Source: Paraburkholderia azotifigens (lineage in GTDB: Bacteria > Pseudomonadota > Gammaproteobacteria > Burkholderiales > Burkholderiaceae). Taken from it: a stretch of DNA of 64,000 nucleotides. Below the pieces are notes generated by a model. That model did no database searches, was not told where the DNA came from, and saw nothing but the letters and a program-made list of their open reading frames with translations. A program made the position numbers and the translations under genes. Of this stretch, positions 18,474 to 27,505 are shown piece after piece. Where the stretch lies: assembly GCF_007995085.1 (NCBI RefSeq), contig NZ_VOQS01000005.1, positions 1,116,001 to 1,180,000 on the forward strand, written 5' to 3'. How positions within the stretch are numbered: the stretch's first letter is position 1; every line of letters begins with the position of its first letter.

Positions 18474-19640
18474 TCAGACGCTGAGTGCTTGCGCGAAGTG
18501 CCGCAGATGGCTTGCGTACAGCGCGATATGACGGCGCGCGCTTTCGCGCCAGCTGAAGCGCGCCAAGAGTTCGGGGACCGCGTGTTCGAAGTCGATGCCG
18601 CCGCGTTCGTGCAATGCGCGGCGCAGCGCGTCGGCAATGCTGGCGGCGTCGCCCGGTTCAGCCCAGCAGCAGACGCGTTCGTCGAGATAGCCCGTGAACG
18701 GTTCGATCCGGGACACGACAACGGGCTTGCCCGCCGCCAGGGCTTCGAGCGTGACGAGGCCGAAGCCCTCGCGCACCGAGACCATCGCAACGACATCGGA
18801 TGCGCGCATCACCGCGATAATTTCCTTGTCGTCGAGCGGACCGGTGACCGTGACCGCTTGACCGAGCGCTGCCGCACGCGCCATGAAGCGGCGCGTATAG
18901 CCATCGTGGTCGAGCAGACTCGCGCCGCCCGCGATCACGAGCTGCGCGCCGGGATGCGTCTGCTTCAGCCATGCAAACGCTTCGAGCAGTTGCAGCGTGT
19001 TCTTGCGCTCCTCGATGCCGCCCACAGCCAGCACGACCGGTTTTCCGCTGACACCGAGCTTCGCGCAGATATCGGTATCGTCGAATTCACACGCGGAATG
19101 GAAACGCTCCACGTCCACGCCGTTGTTCACCGTCGACGCTGCGATGCCGTATTCGTTGCGCATCCTTTTCGTCCACGCATCGCTGACGCACAGAACCGTG
19201 TCGGCATCCGCGAACGCGCGTCGTTGCCATTCGCTCAGGCACGGATTGTCGAAGGTATCCAGATGATGCACCGTGCGCACATAGCCGCGGATCCGCCCCA
19301 TTTCGCGCAACTCCGCGAGCGCATTGCCGCTGATACTGTCTTGCGCATGAAGCACGTCGAAGCCCGACACCCCTTCTTCGAGCAGCGCCGCTTTCAACGC
19401 GTCGATCCGTGTCTGCACCATTTTCACCGTATCGCCGCCGTGCGCGGCGACGGGTGCGAGCACGACACGGCAAGGCGAGGCGCGAAACATCGGCGCGCCG
19501 CCGACGGATGGCGCGAAGACCGTCACGTCCTGCCCGGCTTCACGCAACGCACGCGCGAGTTCGAGCGTATGCACGACGCCGCCGCGCGGATTGACGGAAT
19601 GCGTGAACAGCGCAATGCGCATCGTCGTGCCGCCGCTCAT
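18474..19640 (-). CDS. MSMEG_0565-family glycosyltransferase (GT4, Nit1C)
   Basis: A 388-aa GT-B fold glycosyltransferase of the GT4 type. The N-terminal acceptor domain begins RIALFTHSVNPRGGVVHTLE. The C-terminal donor domain has the retaining-enzyme motif EGFGLVTLEALAAGKPVV near residue 305. Its presence in Nit1C implies that the pathway product is glycosylated. The start overlaps the AIR-synthase-like gene by 4 bases. The ATG at 19622 (MRIALF) is an alternative start. Confidence 0.85.
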   Translation of the reverse strand: MSGGTTMRIALFTHSVNPRGGVVHTLELARALREAGQDVTVFAPSVGGAPMFRASPCRVVLAPVAAHGGDTVKMVQTRIDALKAALLEEGVSGFDVLHAQDSISGNALAELREMGRIRGYVRTVHHLDTFDNPCLSEWQRRAFADADTVLCVSDAWTKRMRNEYGIAASTVNNGVDVERFHSACEFDDTDICAKLGVSGKPVVLAVGGIEERKNTLQLLEAFAWLKQTHPGAQLVIAGGASLLDHDGYTRRFMARAAALGQAVTVTGPLDDKEIIAVMRASDVVAMVSVREGFGLVTLEALAAGKPVVVSRIEPFTGYLDERVCCWAEPGDAASIADALRRALHERGGIDFEHAVPELLARFSWRESARRHIALYASHLRHFAQALSV

Positions 19641-20623
19641 GCTTCCACCTCCATCGCAGCGCCGATGAACGGACTGTCGCGGAAGCTCCAGAGCAATGCC
19701 GATTCATCTTGCTGCGCGAGCACGACTTCACGCGATGCATCCACCTTGCCTATCGCCGCAGCCGCGACGCCGCGCTGCGAAAAGCGCGCGAGCACATCAT
19801 TCACCTGTTCGTCGCGTACCGAGAGCAGGAAGCCGTAGCTCGGAAACGCGCTGAGCCAGCGTTCGAAATCGACATGCTCAGGACGAGGAATTGCATCGAG
19901 ATCGATGCGTGCACCGACGCCCGAGCATTCCAGCAGCATCAGCGCAGTGCCGAGCACACCCGCCATGCTGATGTCCTTCGCGGCATCGCAGAGACCGCTT
20001 TCGGCAAGCTGCGGCAGCACTTCGAGATCGTCTCGCAGGCGCTGCGCGGGCGCGCCAACCGACGCGTTCCAGAACGGATAGGGATCTTCGAAGCGGCCGC
20101 GCAGATCGACGGCCATCACGAGCGTGTCGCCCGCACGCGCGCTGAAGCTCGACAGCAGCGCACGCGCGCGCCCGATGACCGACACGGCGAGCTGCGCCTG
20201 CGCGCTGCGCGTGTTGCTGTGCCCGCCGACGACGGGCACGCCATACGCTTTCGATGCCGCCGCGATTCCCTCGAGAATCTGCGCGGCCGAATCGAGCCCG
20301 TCGCTCCAAAGCGCATCGACGACAGCGAGCGCACGGCCGCCCATCGCATAGACGTCGCTGACATTGACCATCACGCTGCTGTAGCCCGCGAACCACGGCA
20401 TCGTTTCGACGAAATCGCTGACGAGTCCCTCGATTGCGAAGAGCAGGTAGCCGTCGCCATCGGCCAGCGCCGCGCAGTCGTCGCCCACTGCAACGGCTTG
20501 CGCGAGATCGCGCATGCCGTTCGGCAGGCTCGACGCCAGCGACGCCACCACGCCTGCGATATCCGTTTTATGGCGAAAGCCGCGGCTTTCGCGCAACCGT
20601 TCGACTAACGCGCACAGACTCAT
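19637..20623 (-). CDS. AIR-synthase-like protein, Sll0787 family (Nit1C)
   Basis: A 328-aa PurM-like ATP-binding protein. It has the features of the PurM/SelD/HypE superfamily: VGDDCAAL and VVGGHSNTRSAQAQLAVSVIG in the N-terminal half, DISMAGVLGTALMLLECSG in the C-terminal half. Such enzymes activate carbonyl or amide oxygen with ATP. In mycobacterial Nit1C it is fused to the acetyltransferase; here the two are separate and overlap by 4 bases (ATGA). The start is ATG 20623. Confidence 0.85.
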   Translation of the reverse strand: MSLCALVERLRESRGFRHKTDIAGVVASLASSLPNGMRDLAQAVAVGDDCAALADGDGYLLFAIEGLVSDFVETMPWFAGYSSVMVNVSDVYAMGGRALAVVDALWSDGLDSAAQILEGIAAASKAYGVPVVGGHSNTRSAQAQLAVSVIGRARALLSSFSARAGDTLVMAVDLRGRFEDPYPFWNASVGAPAQRLRDDLEVLPQLAESGLCDAAKDISMAGVLGTALMLLECSGVGARIDLDAIPRPEHVDFERWLSAFPSYGFLLSVRDEQVNDVLARFSQRGVAAAAIGKVDASREVVLAQQDESALLWSFRDSPFIGAAMEVEA

Positions 20624-21183
20624 GAGCGGCCTCGCGACGACGTGACGAATCCGCTCTCCGGCGTGAAGCACGGCGGATAGTGTTCGAGGTTCGCCTCCAT
20701 CAGATCGTGCGGCCGGCCGAACAGCATTTCTTCCGCGACGGTTTGCCAATGCAGGCGCCGGAACAACGGCACGTTCTGACGCTGCACATGCGCGAGAAAC
20801 GTATCGCAGCCGAGCGCATGCGCACTGCTGACGGCAAGGCGAATCAGCGTCGAGCCGAGCTTGCCGTGCGAACGGAACGCCGCATGTACTGCGAGCCGCG
20901 AACCGAGCCACGTGCGCGGACTCGTCTCGTGAATGCGCACCGTGCCGACCACCTGTTCCGGCATCCCCGCAACGCAGCTGAGCGCAACCAGCAGCTTCGC
21001 CTCACGGTCGATCTCGTCGCGGTCGTCACCGACGAAGATGCCCTGCTCGACGCAGAACACTGCGCGCCGCAGCGCGTACGCTTCGTTACTTTCCCACGGC
21101 AGCGTCGCCCATTTCACGCGGTACTCGGCGGGCGTATAGGCGAGCGGCAGTGCGTCGAGTTCGTCGAATGTCGCACAGAACAT
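20620..21183 (-). CDS. MSMEG_0567/Sll0786-family N-acyltransferase (GNAT, Nit1C)
   Basis: A 187-aa GNAT-fold acyltransferase. An N-terminal block EYRVKWATLPWESNEAYALR is followed by VGTVRIHETSPRTWLGSRLAV and the acyl-CoA-binding loop region RSHGKLGSTLIRLAV. It probably acylates the amine of a pathway intermediate; the acyl donor is unknown. A propionyl unit from the mutase/LnmK-like pair would be one possibility, which is speculation. It starts 2 bases after the radical SAM stop. Confidence 0.82.
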   Translation of the reverse strand: MFCATFDELDALPLAYTPAEYRVKWATLPWESNEAYALRRAVFCVEQGIFVGDDRDEIDREAKLLVALSCVAGMPEQVVGTVRIHETSPRTWLGSRLAVHAAFRSHGKLGSTLIRLAVSSAHALGCDTFLAHVQRQNVPLFRRLHWQTVAEEMLFGRPHDLMEANLEHYPPCFTPESGFVTSSRGRS

Positions 21184-21185
21184 GA

Positions 21186-22319
21186 TCAATCCTCGTACGA
21201 TGCCAGCGACGAACACGCGCCGCATTTGCCGCAACCGGCCTTGATGTCGGCCGAACGCATCTGCGCATCGCGCAGCATCGCACCGAGCGGGGCGAGAATC
21301 GACTTCATGAATTCGGGCGAAGGCGCGGGGTGATCTTCGAGCGGCGTGCCGCTGATCGGCACGAACGGCACGACGAACGGATACACGCCGATATCGATCA
21401 GCTCGCGCGAAATCGCCAGGATCGCTTCGGCCGTATCGCCGAGGCCCGCGAGGATGTATGTGCTGACCTGCCCTTTGCCGAACACCGCGACAGCCGCCTT
21501 GAACGCCTCGATATAACGCGAGACGGGCACGCTCGCCTTGCCCGGCATCACGCGCGCGCGCACCTCGGGCGTCACCACTTCGAGATGCATGCCGAGCGCG
21601 TCGATGCCGCTTGCCTTCATGCGTTCGAACCACGCATCGTCGTCGGGCGGCTCGCATTGCGCCTGAATGGGTAGATCGACGGCCGCCTTGATCGCGAACG
21701 CGCTTTCGCACAGAATCTGCGCGCCGCGATCCGGCGTGGGCGGCGTTCCCGTGGTCAGCACCATATGCTTCACGCCATCGAGCAGCACGGCCGCGCGCGC
21801 CACTTCGGCCAACTGCTCCGGTGTCTTGCGCGCAATCGTGCGTCCCGCCGCAAGCGACTGGCCAATCGCGCAGAACTTGCACGTCTTCTTGCGGCTCTCG
21901 TAGCGGATGCACGTTTGCAGCACCGTGGTCGCGAGCACGTCCTTGCCGTGCAGCGTGGCGATGTGCGAGTACGGCACGCCGTCGAGCGTTTGCAGTTGCG
22001 TGAAGCGCGGCGCTTTCGGAAAACTGATGCTTGCAATCGGGATCGTGTCGCGCAACAGTGCGCTCGCGCCCGCTTCGTCCGGCGCGCCTGCGACGAACGG
22101 CGAATTCCATGCGGAACTGGTATGCACGGGCACCATGATCGTCACGCCGTCAACCGTCACGGCCTTGTGATCCGAAGGCCCCGCGCCGCCACGCCGGCTC
22201 GCGGCGCCCACGCCCGGATCGACGAGACGCAAACCCGCCGACTGCAACTCGGTGCGCAGTTCCATCATCTGACGCTGCGTGCGCGGCTCAGCCGGCGACG
22301 GGTTCATGCTGGCACTCAT
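21186..22319 (-). CDS. MSMEG_0568-family radical SAM protein (Nit1C)
   Basis: A 377-aa radical S-adenosylmethionine enzyme. The cluster-binding cysteines are C137, C147 and C150, so spaced CX9CX2C, wider than the classical CX3CX2C but as known for this family. A second cysteine group, CGKCGAC (363-369), closes the protein and may bind an auxiliary cluster. GGAGG lies 5 bases before ATG 22319, which decides the start. The gene overlaps the nitrilase stop by 32 bases. The reaction is unknown. Confidence 0.87.
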   Translation of the reverse strand: MSASMNPSPAEPRTQRQMMELRTELQSAGLRLVDPGVGAASRRGGAGPSDHKAVTVDGVTIMVPVHTSSAWNSPFVAGAPDEAGASALLRDTIPIASISFPKAPRFTQLQTLDGVPYSHIATLHGKDVLATTVLQTCIRYESRKKTCKFCAIGQSLAAGRTIARKTPEQLAEVARAAVLLDGVKHMVLTTGTPPTPDRGAQILCESAFAIKAAVDLPIQAQCEPPDDDAWFERMKASGIDALGMHLEVVTPEVRARVMPGKASVPVSRYIEAFKAAVAVFGKGQVSTYILAGLGDTAEAILAISRELIDIGVYPFVVPFVPISGTPLEDHPAPSPEFMKSILAPLGAMLRDAQMRSADIKAGCGKCGACSSLASYED

Positions 22320-23310
22320 CGTGGCCTCCATCGGTAGTTTCCGGCGCGGTGTCCGGGCGAACGCGTTCGAACGACATCGACATCGGCGCGACGGGCATGG
22401 CGGGACGATCGTTGATCGCAAGACTCAGCAGCTCAGGCCGCGCATAGTGGCCGACCGAGTCCATCATCCGTTTGCGCTTCGTGATCAGCGACATGTCGAG
22501 ATCCGCGACGACCATGCCTTCCCCCTCGCGCAGCGGTTCCGCAAGGTGCTGTCCTTCGGGCGAGACGATCGCCGTCATGCAGCCGCCTCGCAGCGCCTTT
22601 TGCAGCTTCTCGTCCGCCGTCACCGATTCGATCTGCGCCTGCGTCAGCCAGCCCGTCGAATTGACGACGAAGCAGCCCGATTCGAGCGCGTGATGACGGA
22701 TCGTCACTTCGATCTGCTCGGCGAAAATGGGACCGACGAGCGAGCCCGGAAACTGGCTGCAATGGATCTCTTCGTGCTGCGTCATCAGCGCATAGCGCGC
22801 GAGCGGGTTGTAATGCTCCCAGCACGCGAGCGCGCCGACTCGCGCGATGCCCGTATGCGCGACCTTGAGCCCCGCCGCATCGCCCTGGCCCCAGATCATC
22901 CGTTCATGAAAGGTCGGCGTGATCTTGCGGCGCTTGAGCACGAGGCGCCCGTCGACGTCGAACACGAGCTGTGTGTTGTAGAGGCTGCCGTGATCGCGCT
23001 CGTTCACGCCGAGCACGACGACCATCGCGTGACGGCGCGCGCGTTCGGCGACCGCCTGCGTGACGGGGCCGGGCACGACCACCGCCTGCTCATAGAGCCG
23101 CATGTGATCGGCACCCGACGCAACGGGCGGACGCACGAACGAGAAGTACGGGTAATACGGCACAAACGTCTCGGGAAAGACGATCAGCTGCACGCGTTGC
23201 GCCGCCGCTTCGTCGATGGCGGCGCATACCCTGTCGAGCGTGCCGCCGGGCCGCTCGAAATCCGGTGCAATCTGCACCGCGGCTGCACGAATGATTCGCT
23301 GGTCGGACAT
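22288..23310 (-). CDS. Nit1-clade nitrilase (Nit1C)
   Basis: A 340-aa carbon-nitrogen hydrolase that should convert a nitrile to the acid and ammonia. The catalytic triad is visible: Glu47 in [14 protein letters not shown], Lys129 in [12 protein letters not shown] and Cys163 in [13 protein letters not shown]. These are the nitrilase versions of the motifs. The C-terminal tail of about 30 residues is low in complexity. ATG 23310 is taken; an in-frame GTG at 23319 is possible. Clusters of this type have been linked to growth on cyanide as nitrogen source in Pseudomonas fluorescens, but the true nitrile substrate is not settled. Confidence 0.9.
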   Translation of the reverse strand: MSDQRIIRAAAVQIAPDFERPGGTLDRVCAAIDEAAAQRVQLIVFPETFVPYYPYFSFVRPPVASGADHMRLYEQAVVVPGPVTQAVAERARRHAMVVVLGVNERDHGSLYNTQLVFDVDGRLVLKRRKITPTFHERMIWGQGDAAGLKVAHTGIARVGALACWEHYNPLARYALMTQHEEIHCSQFPGSLVGPIFAEQIEVTIRHHALESGCFVVNSTGWLTQAQIESVTADEKLQKALRGGCMTAIVSPEGQHLAEPLREGEGMVVADLDMSLITKRKRMMDSVGHYARPELLSLAINDRPAMPVAPMSMSFERVRPDTAPETTDGGHDECQHEPVAG

Positions 23311-23328
23311 GATCGGCACCCGGCGCGC

Positions 23329-23811
23329 TCAGACGGTCCACGTATGGATGATCAGCGCGTTCTCCTTGCGATGAAGCAGTTGCAGGTCGAGCACGTCGAG
23401 AGGATTGATCGGCCGGATGCCTTCGATCAGCGACGCTTCGCCATGACCGTACAGCGCCTGCAGCGCGAAGCGGCACGCGTACACCTTGCCGCCCTCTTCC
23501 ATGAATTTGACGAGCTGCTTGTTGAAGTTCAGATGACCCGGAAAGGCTTCGTCGCCGAGCGTCGGGAAGCCCCGCTGCAAACCGAGCGTGACACCGGGGC
23601 CGTAGAGCAGCACCGACGTATCGAAGCCTTTGCGCTGCAAACGCGTGGCCTGCAGCAGATTGACGAAGCCGATCGAGCCTTCGAATGCGACGGTATGAAA
23701 CGTGACGAGCGCTTTCTCGCCGGGTTCGGCCTTGACGTCAGGAAAGACCTTCTCTTCGTAGTCGACCAGATAATCGCCTTTCTGATGCAGAGGTTTGTTG
23801 ACGGCAGGCAT
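23329..23811 (-). CDS. MSMEG_0572/Sll0783-family protein (Nit1C, first gene)
   Basis: A 160-aa soluble protein of a family found with Nit1C and described as nitrogen-starvation induced. Conserved blocks are [20 protein letters not shown] and [20 protein letters not shown]. The fold resembles DsrE-like proteins, with a Cys in the KVYACRF segment, but I cannot assign a reaction. GGAGAG lies 4 bases before ATG 23811. This gene heads the leftward operon. Confidence 0.82.
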   Translation of the reverse strand: MPAVNKPLHQKGDYLVDYEEKVFPDVKAEPGEKALVTFHTVAFEGSIGFVNLLQATRLQRKGFDTSVLLYGPGVTLGLQRGFPTLGDEAFPGHLNFNKQLVKFMEEGGKVYACRFALQALYGHGEASLIEGIRPINPLDVLDLQLLHRKENALIIHTWTV

Positions 23812-24220
23812 ATCGCTCTCCAATAAGTCGCGTAATTGATCGGATTGCTCAACGGGACATACCCCGAATGGCGAATCGCTTAACGCAACGGATATGCCAA
23901 TTTCCGGCCCGGTTCATGCAATCAACTTCCAATCAATCAAACCGCAATGGTTCGAGCGAGCCGAAAAATTCTTTACGAGCCTTGGCCGGCAGGGCTTCTC
24001 AGGGAATAGGGGCCGCTGCGCGCGCACCGGCTTCGCACATCGACGCAGCGTGTTTTGCGTGCGGATGGTGCGCGATACCCCGCAAGCGTGCATCGATCCA
24101 ATCAATGCGATCAGGTTTCGAATTGAATGGAAACCGGATTATTTTTTGCGGAATTCGCGTGTTAGTTTGAATGACACATTCATGCATGCCCACATACATC
24201 CAATTCGGGAATCACAGGCA
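23812..24220. promoter_or_regulatory. Divergent Nit1C/MocR control region with palindrome
   Basis: A 409-base gap between the first Nit1C gene and the divergent MocR gene, rich in A+T in places. It holds TGAATG-ACA-CATTCA (24168-24182), a perfect inverted repeat, followed by CATACAT (24193-24199). The heptamer also occurs twice at the other MocR gene. The palindrome is 39 bases before the MocR start at 24221 and about 360 bases from the operon start. I saw no convincing sigma-54 site. The role in MocR binding is inferred. Confidence 0.45.
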
Positions 24221-25612
24221 ATGGACAGTCTCACGCATCACTGGCTCAAGCGGCTCACCGAGAGCCGCAAACCGGCGTATCTCGTGATACCGGATCTGAT
24301 CGAAGAAGATCTCGCGAGCGGACGTCTGCGTCCGCGCGACCGCCTGCCCGGCTTGCGCGATCTGGCGGGCGCACTGCAACTGAACTACACGACGGTCGCG
24401 CGGGCCTATGCAGAGGCACGCAAGCGCGGGCTGCTCGATGCGCGTGCGGGCAGCGGCACGTTCGTGCGCGGGCGTACGCAGACGCTGCCGCTCGCGGGCG
24501 GCAGCAGTGTCGAGATGTCGATGAACATGCCGCCCGAACCGCCCGAACTCGCGGCGCGGCTGAGGGAGTCGGCGGCGCAACTGTTCGCGCAGACGGATCC
24601 TTACCGGCTGCTGCGCTATCAGGATTTTGGCGGTACGCCCGACGACCGTGCGGCGGGACGTGCATGGCTCAGGGAGCGCGTGCCCGACTGCGAAGACGAT
24701 ACCGTGCTCGTGTGTCCCGGCATTCATAGCGCGCTCGTCGCGCTCGTCTCGCAGCTCGCGCGGCCAGGCGAAACCATTTGCCTCGATACGCTCGCGTATC
24801 CCGGCATCAAGGCGATCGCATCACAACTCGGCGTGCGCCTGCAACCGTTGCCGCGCGATGAAGAAGGACCGTTGCCGCATGCATTCGAAGCGCTCTGCAA
24901 GACCGAAAAGCCCGGTGCGTTTTACTGCAATCCGACTTTGCAGAATCCGAGCACGCTGACGCTGTCCGTGCAGCGGCGCGAGGCGCTCGCCGACGTCGCG
25001 CTGCGCTACAGCGTCCCCATCATCGAAGACGATGCGTACGGCTCGCTGCCTGCCGACAGGCCCATTGCGCTCGCCTCGCTTGCGCCTGAGCTGACGTGGT
25101 ATGTGACGGGGTTTTCGAAAACGCTCGGCGCAGGGCTGCGCGTCGCGTATCTTCGTGCGCCGACTTCGCGGCAGACGCAGCGCGTCGCGGGCGCGCTGCG
25201 CGCGACCACGGTGATGCCGAGTCCGTTCACGGTGATGCTCGCGACGCAATGGGTCAACGACGGCACCGCGCACGACATGCTCGACGCGATCCGCAAGGAA
25301 GCGAACGCGCGCCAGGCGATCGCATCACATGAACTCGCGGACTGGCACTATGACGCGCAGCCCGACGGTTTTCACTTGTGGCTGCCGATCCCCGCGCAAT
25401 GCGACTGGAGCGCGCCTGAGCTGGCGCTGCAACTGCGCAATCAGGGCGTGGGCGCCGTGGCGGGCGCGGCCTTTTCGACGGACGGCAATCCGCCCAATAC
25501 CATCCGTGTCTGCCTCGGCGGTCCGCAAGACAGAAACGATTGCCGCGACGCGTTGCAGCGCGTCGCGGAGACCTTGAACGATCCACATCATCTGCACATT
25601 CCGATGATGTGA
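24221..25612 (+). CDS. MocR-type regulator, divergent from Nit1C
   Basis: A 463-aa GntR-aminotransferase fusion regulator. The winged helix (GRLRPRDRLPGLRDLAGALQ, then LNYTTVARAYAEARKRG) precedes a fold-type I domain with NPTLQNPSTLT, IIEDDAYG and TGFSKTLGAGLRVAYL, which holds the PLP Lys. Divergent placement at the head of the Nit1C operon makes it the likely operon regulator, with an amine or amino acid effector. The frame stays open far upstream; ATG 24182 is an alternative start. It is paralogous to the regulator at 12235. Confidence 0.9.
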   Translation: MDSLTHHWLKRLTESRKPAYLVIPDLIEEDLASGRLRPRDRLPGLRDLAGALQLNYTTVARAYAEARKRGLLDARAGSGTFVRGRTQTLPLAGGSSVEMSMNMPPEPPELAARLRESAAQLFAQTDPYRLLRYQDFGGTPDDRAAGRAWLRERVPDCEDDTVLVCPGIHSALVALVSQLARPGETICLDTLAYPGIKAIASQLGVRLQPLPRDEEGPLPHAFEALCKTEKPGAFYCNPTLQNPSTLTLSVQRREALADVALRYSVPIIEDDAYGSLPADRPIALASLAPELTWYVTGFSKTLGAGLRVAYLRAPTSRQTQRVAGALRATTVMPSPFTVMLATQWVNDGTAHDMLDAIRKEANARQAIASHELADWHYDAQPDGFHLWLPIPAQCDWSAPELALQLRNQGVGAVAGAAFSTDGNPPNTIRVCLGGPQDRNDCRDALQRVAETLNDPHHLHIPMM

Positions 25613-25633
25613 CAGCGCCATTACGCCGGCGTA

Positions 25634-26380
25634 TCAGCGCATGCCGCCGCTCGCGACGATCCGTTCGCCCGTCAGCCAGCCCGAGTCGTCGGAAGCGAGA
25701 AACACCGCGATCGACGCGATATCGCGCGGCTGACCCACACGGCCCAGCGGCGTCTGGCTCACGGCCATCGTTTCGAAGTCGGAGCCGACGATACCTGCTT
25801 CGTGCGTGCCTTCCGTGATCACGATGCCCGGATTGATCGCGTTGACGCGAATCTGCTTCGGTCCGAGTTCGCGCGACAGCACGCCCGTGATCGCGTCGAC
25901 AGCGCCTTTCGTGCCGCTATAGACGGCGCTCGTCGGCGGCGTGATGGTCGTCACGACGGAACTGATGTTGATGATGCTCGCGCCTTCCTTCAGATGCTTG
26001 AGCGCCGCTTGCGTCGTGAGCAGCAGGCCCAGCACGTTGATATTGAACTGGTTGTGGAACTGTTCTTCAGTGAACTCTTCAATCGGCGCGAGCTGGTAGA
26101 CGCCCGAATTGTTCACGAGGATGTCGAGCTTTCCATACGTTTCGACGGCGGCCTTGATGATGCCCTCTGCGTCCGCCGCCTTCGACACGTCGCCGCCGAC
26201 CGCGATCGCCTTGCCTTGCGCCGCGGTGATGTCGGCGACGACTGCGTCAGCAGCAGCCTTGCTGCTCGAATAGTTGACCACGACGGATGCGCCTTCCGCG
26301 GCGAGCGCCCTGGCAATACCCGCGCCGATGCCCTTCGATGCGCCCGTGACGACAGCGACCTTACCTGCAAGCTTGCTCAT
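25634..26380 (-). CDS. SDR family oxidoreductase
   Basis: A 248-aa short-chain dehydrogenase. It has the NAD(P) motif TGASKGIGAGIA, NNSG, the catalytic Ser in NISSVV and YSGTK. Residues after the second strand (NYSSSKAAAD) suggest NADPH use, as in FabG/PhaB-like reductases. The start is ATG 26380. It converges with the MocR gene (22 bases apart) and is not obviously part of Nit1C. The substrate is unknown; glucose-1-dehydrogenase-like and ketoreductase names are equally possible. Confidence 0.85.
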   Translation of the reverse strand: MSKLAGKVAVVTGASKGIGAGIARALAAEGASVVVNYSSSKAAADAVVADITAAQGKAIAVGGDVSKAADAEGIIKAAVETYGKLDILVNNSGVYQLAPIEEFTEEQFHNQFNINVLGLLLTTQAALKHLKEGASIINISSVVTTITPPTSAVYSGTKGAVDAITGVLSRELGPKQIRVNAINPGIVITEGTHEAGIVGSDFETMAVSQTPLGRVGQPRDIASIAVFLASDDSGWLTGERIVASGGMR

Positions 26381-26649
26381 GATCTGTTTCCTCGATCGAT
26401 TCGATACCGTTGAACGGGGCCCGCTGCTTTTCGAAACAGCCGGCCTGCGATGGAGAGAATGTAGACAGACGATTCGCCGCAATAAAGCGGCTCAGGGCGA
26501 ATTGACTTGAAGGATCTGACGAACAATCGACGGCGAATGGGTACAGAGAGCCGCTCGCGTGGATTCTAGCGTTGAAAAATGAAAGTGCGCGACGAAGGTC
26601 CGCCGGATCTTCGCGCGCAGCGTGCAAAGTGCGTGACGGTGCCGAATCG

Positions 26650-27345
26650 TCACATCAAAGGCATCATGGTCGGAAAGCTCAGATGCGCGCGCGCCTCCTT
26701 CACGCCCTTGACTTCGAGCGCGGCGATGCAGAGCGCATGCTCCTCTTCTTCGGACTGGATCACGCCCCACAGATGGGCCACGCCATCCTTGACGATGACG
26801 TTCTCCTTCGTCAACGCCCAGCGCTTGCCGCTCAATGCAGCGACGATCGCGTCGGCAATCTCGCGGTCGCTCGCGGCAGGACCGTCCTGGGCCTGCGAGA
26901 ACGCGGGGGCGCTTGCCAGCGCGCGGATCAGGTTGCCGCGCGTGACGATGCCGACCAGTTCGCCGCCGCGCATCACGGGCACACGCTTGATGCGGCGCGT
27001 TTCCATCATTTCGGCAATGTCGGCCACGGGTGTCCGCTCGTCGACGGAGAAGACGGCTCTACTCATCACGTCCTCGACCTTGCGTCCATGCTCCTTGACG
27101 AACGTGCTCGCCAGGTCGCGCGTCGTCGAAAACAGTTCGAGCCAGCGCGAACGCCTGGTTTCCGTTCCCGTCTCGACCCGGTGCAGCAAATCGCCTTCAC
27201 TGACGATACCCACCAGCACGCCGTCCGCATCGACGACGGGCATGCCGCTGATCCTGTTGTCGACCAGACGTTGCGCGGCTTCCTGCACGGTCATGTCCGG
27301 TTTCGCGCAGATCACGGACGGCGTCATCACATCGATAGCTAACAT
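26650..27345 (-). CDS. CBS-domain pair plus BON domain protein
   Basis: A 231-aa cytoplasmic protein with two CBS domains (about residues 5-60 and 90-145, MPVVDADGVLVGIVSEGDLL and VPVMRGGELVGIVTRGNLI) and a C-terminal BON domain (about 155-225). CBS pairs sense adenine nucleotides. Proteins of this layout are common in low-oxygen and DosR-like regulons. AAGGAG lies just before ATG 27345. An FNR-like box centred 59 bases upstream predicts activation at low oxygen. Confidence 0.88.
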   Translation of the reverse strand: MLAIDVMTPSVICAKPDMTVQEAAQRLVDNRISGMPVVDADGVLVGIVSEGDLLHRVETGTETRRSRWLELFSTTRDLASTFVKEHGRKVEDVMSRAVFSVDERTPVADIAEMMETRRIKRVPVMRGGELVGIVTRGNLIRALASAPAFSQAQDGPAASDREIADAIVAALSGKRWALTKENVIVKDGVAHLWGVIQSEEEEHALCIAALEVKGVKEARAHLSFPTMMPLM

Positions 27346-27397
27346 GGTTTTCTCCTTGGCACACTGATGTAGTGTGTGCCGCCAGCAGAGAGACGGC

Positions 27398-27411
27398 TTG
27401 ATTGAAGTCAA
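27398..27411. promoter_or_regulatory. FNR-like box between CBS and Usp genes
   Basis: TTGAT-TGAA-GTCAA, one mismatch from the FNR consensus TTGAT-N4-ATCAA, with symmetric flanks (GC on both sides). It is centred 59 bases from the CBS start and 101 bases from the Usp start. For the Usp gene a TATAGT at 27461-27466 may be the -10, which would put the box near -68, a class I position. Confidence 0.72.
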
Positions 27412-27505
27412 GCGGACCCGTCACGCGCGATGACGCACATAATCGGTCCATCTGAGCGTCTATAGTGGGTGCACGAGGTGTATGCATCGGCCGCGGAGGA
27501 ACATC

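Noticed and set aside
23925..23950. A sigma-54-like site on the minus strand (TTGGAAGTTGATTGCA) before the Nit1C operon
   Set aside because: The GG and GC elements are separated by 9 rather than the required 10 bases, and the -24 element is incomplete.
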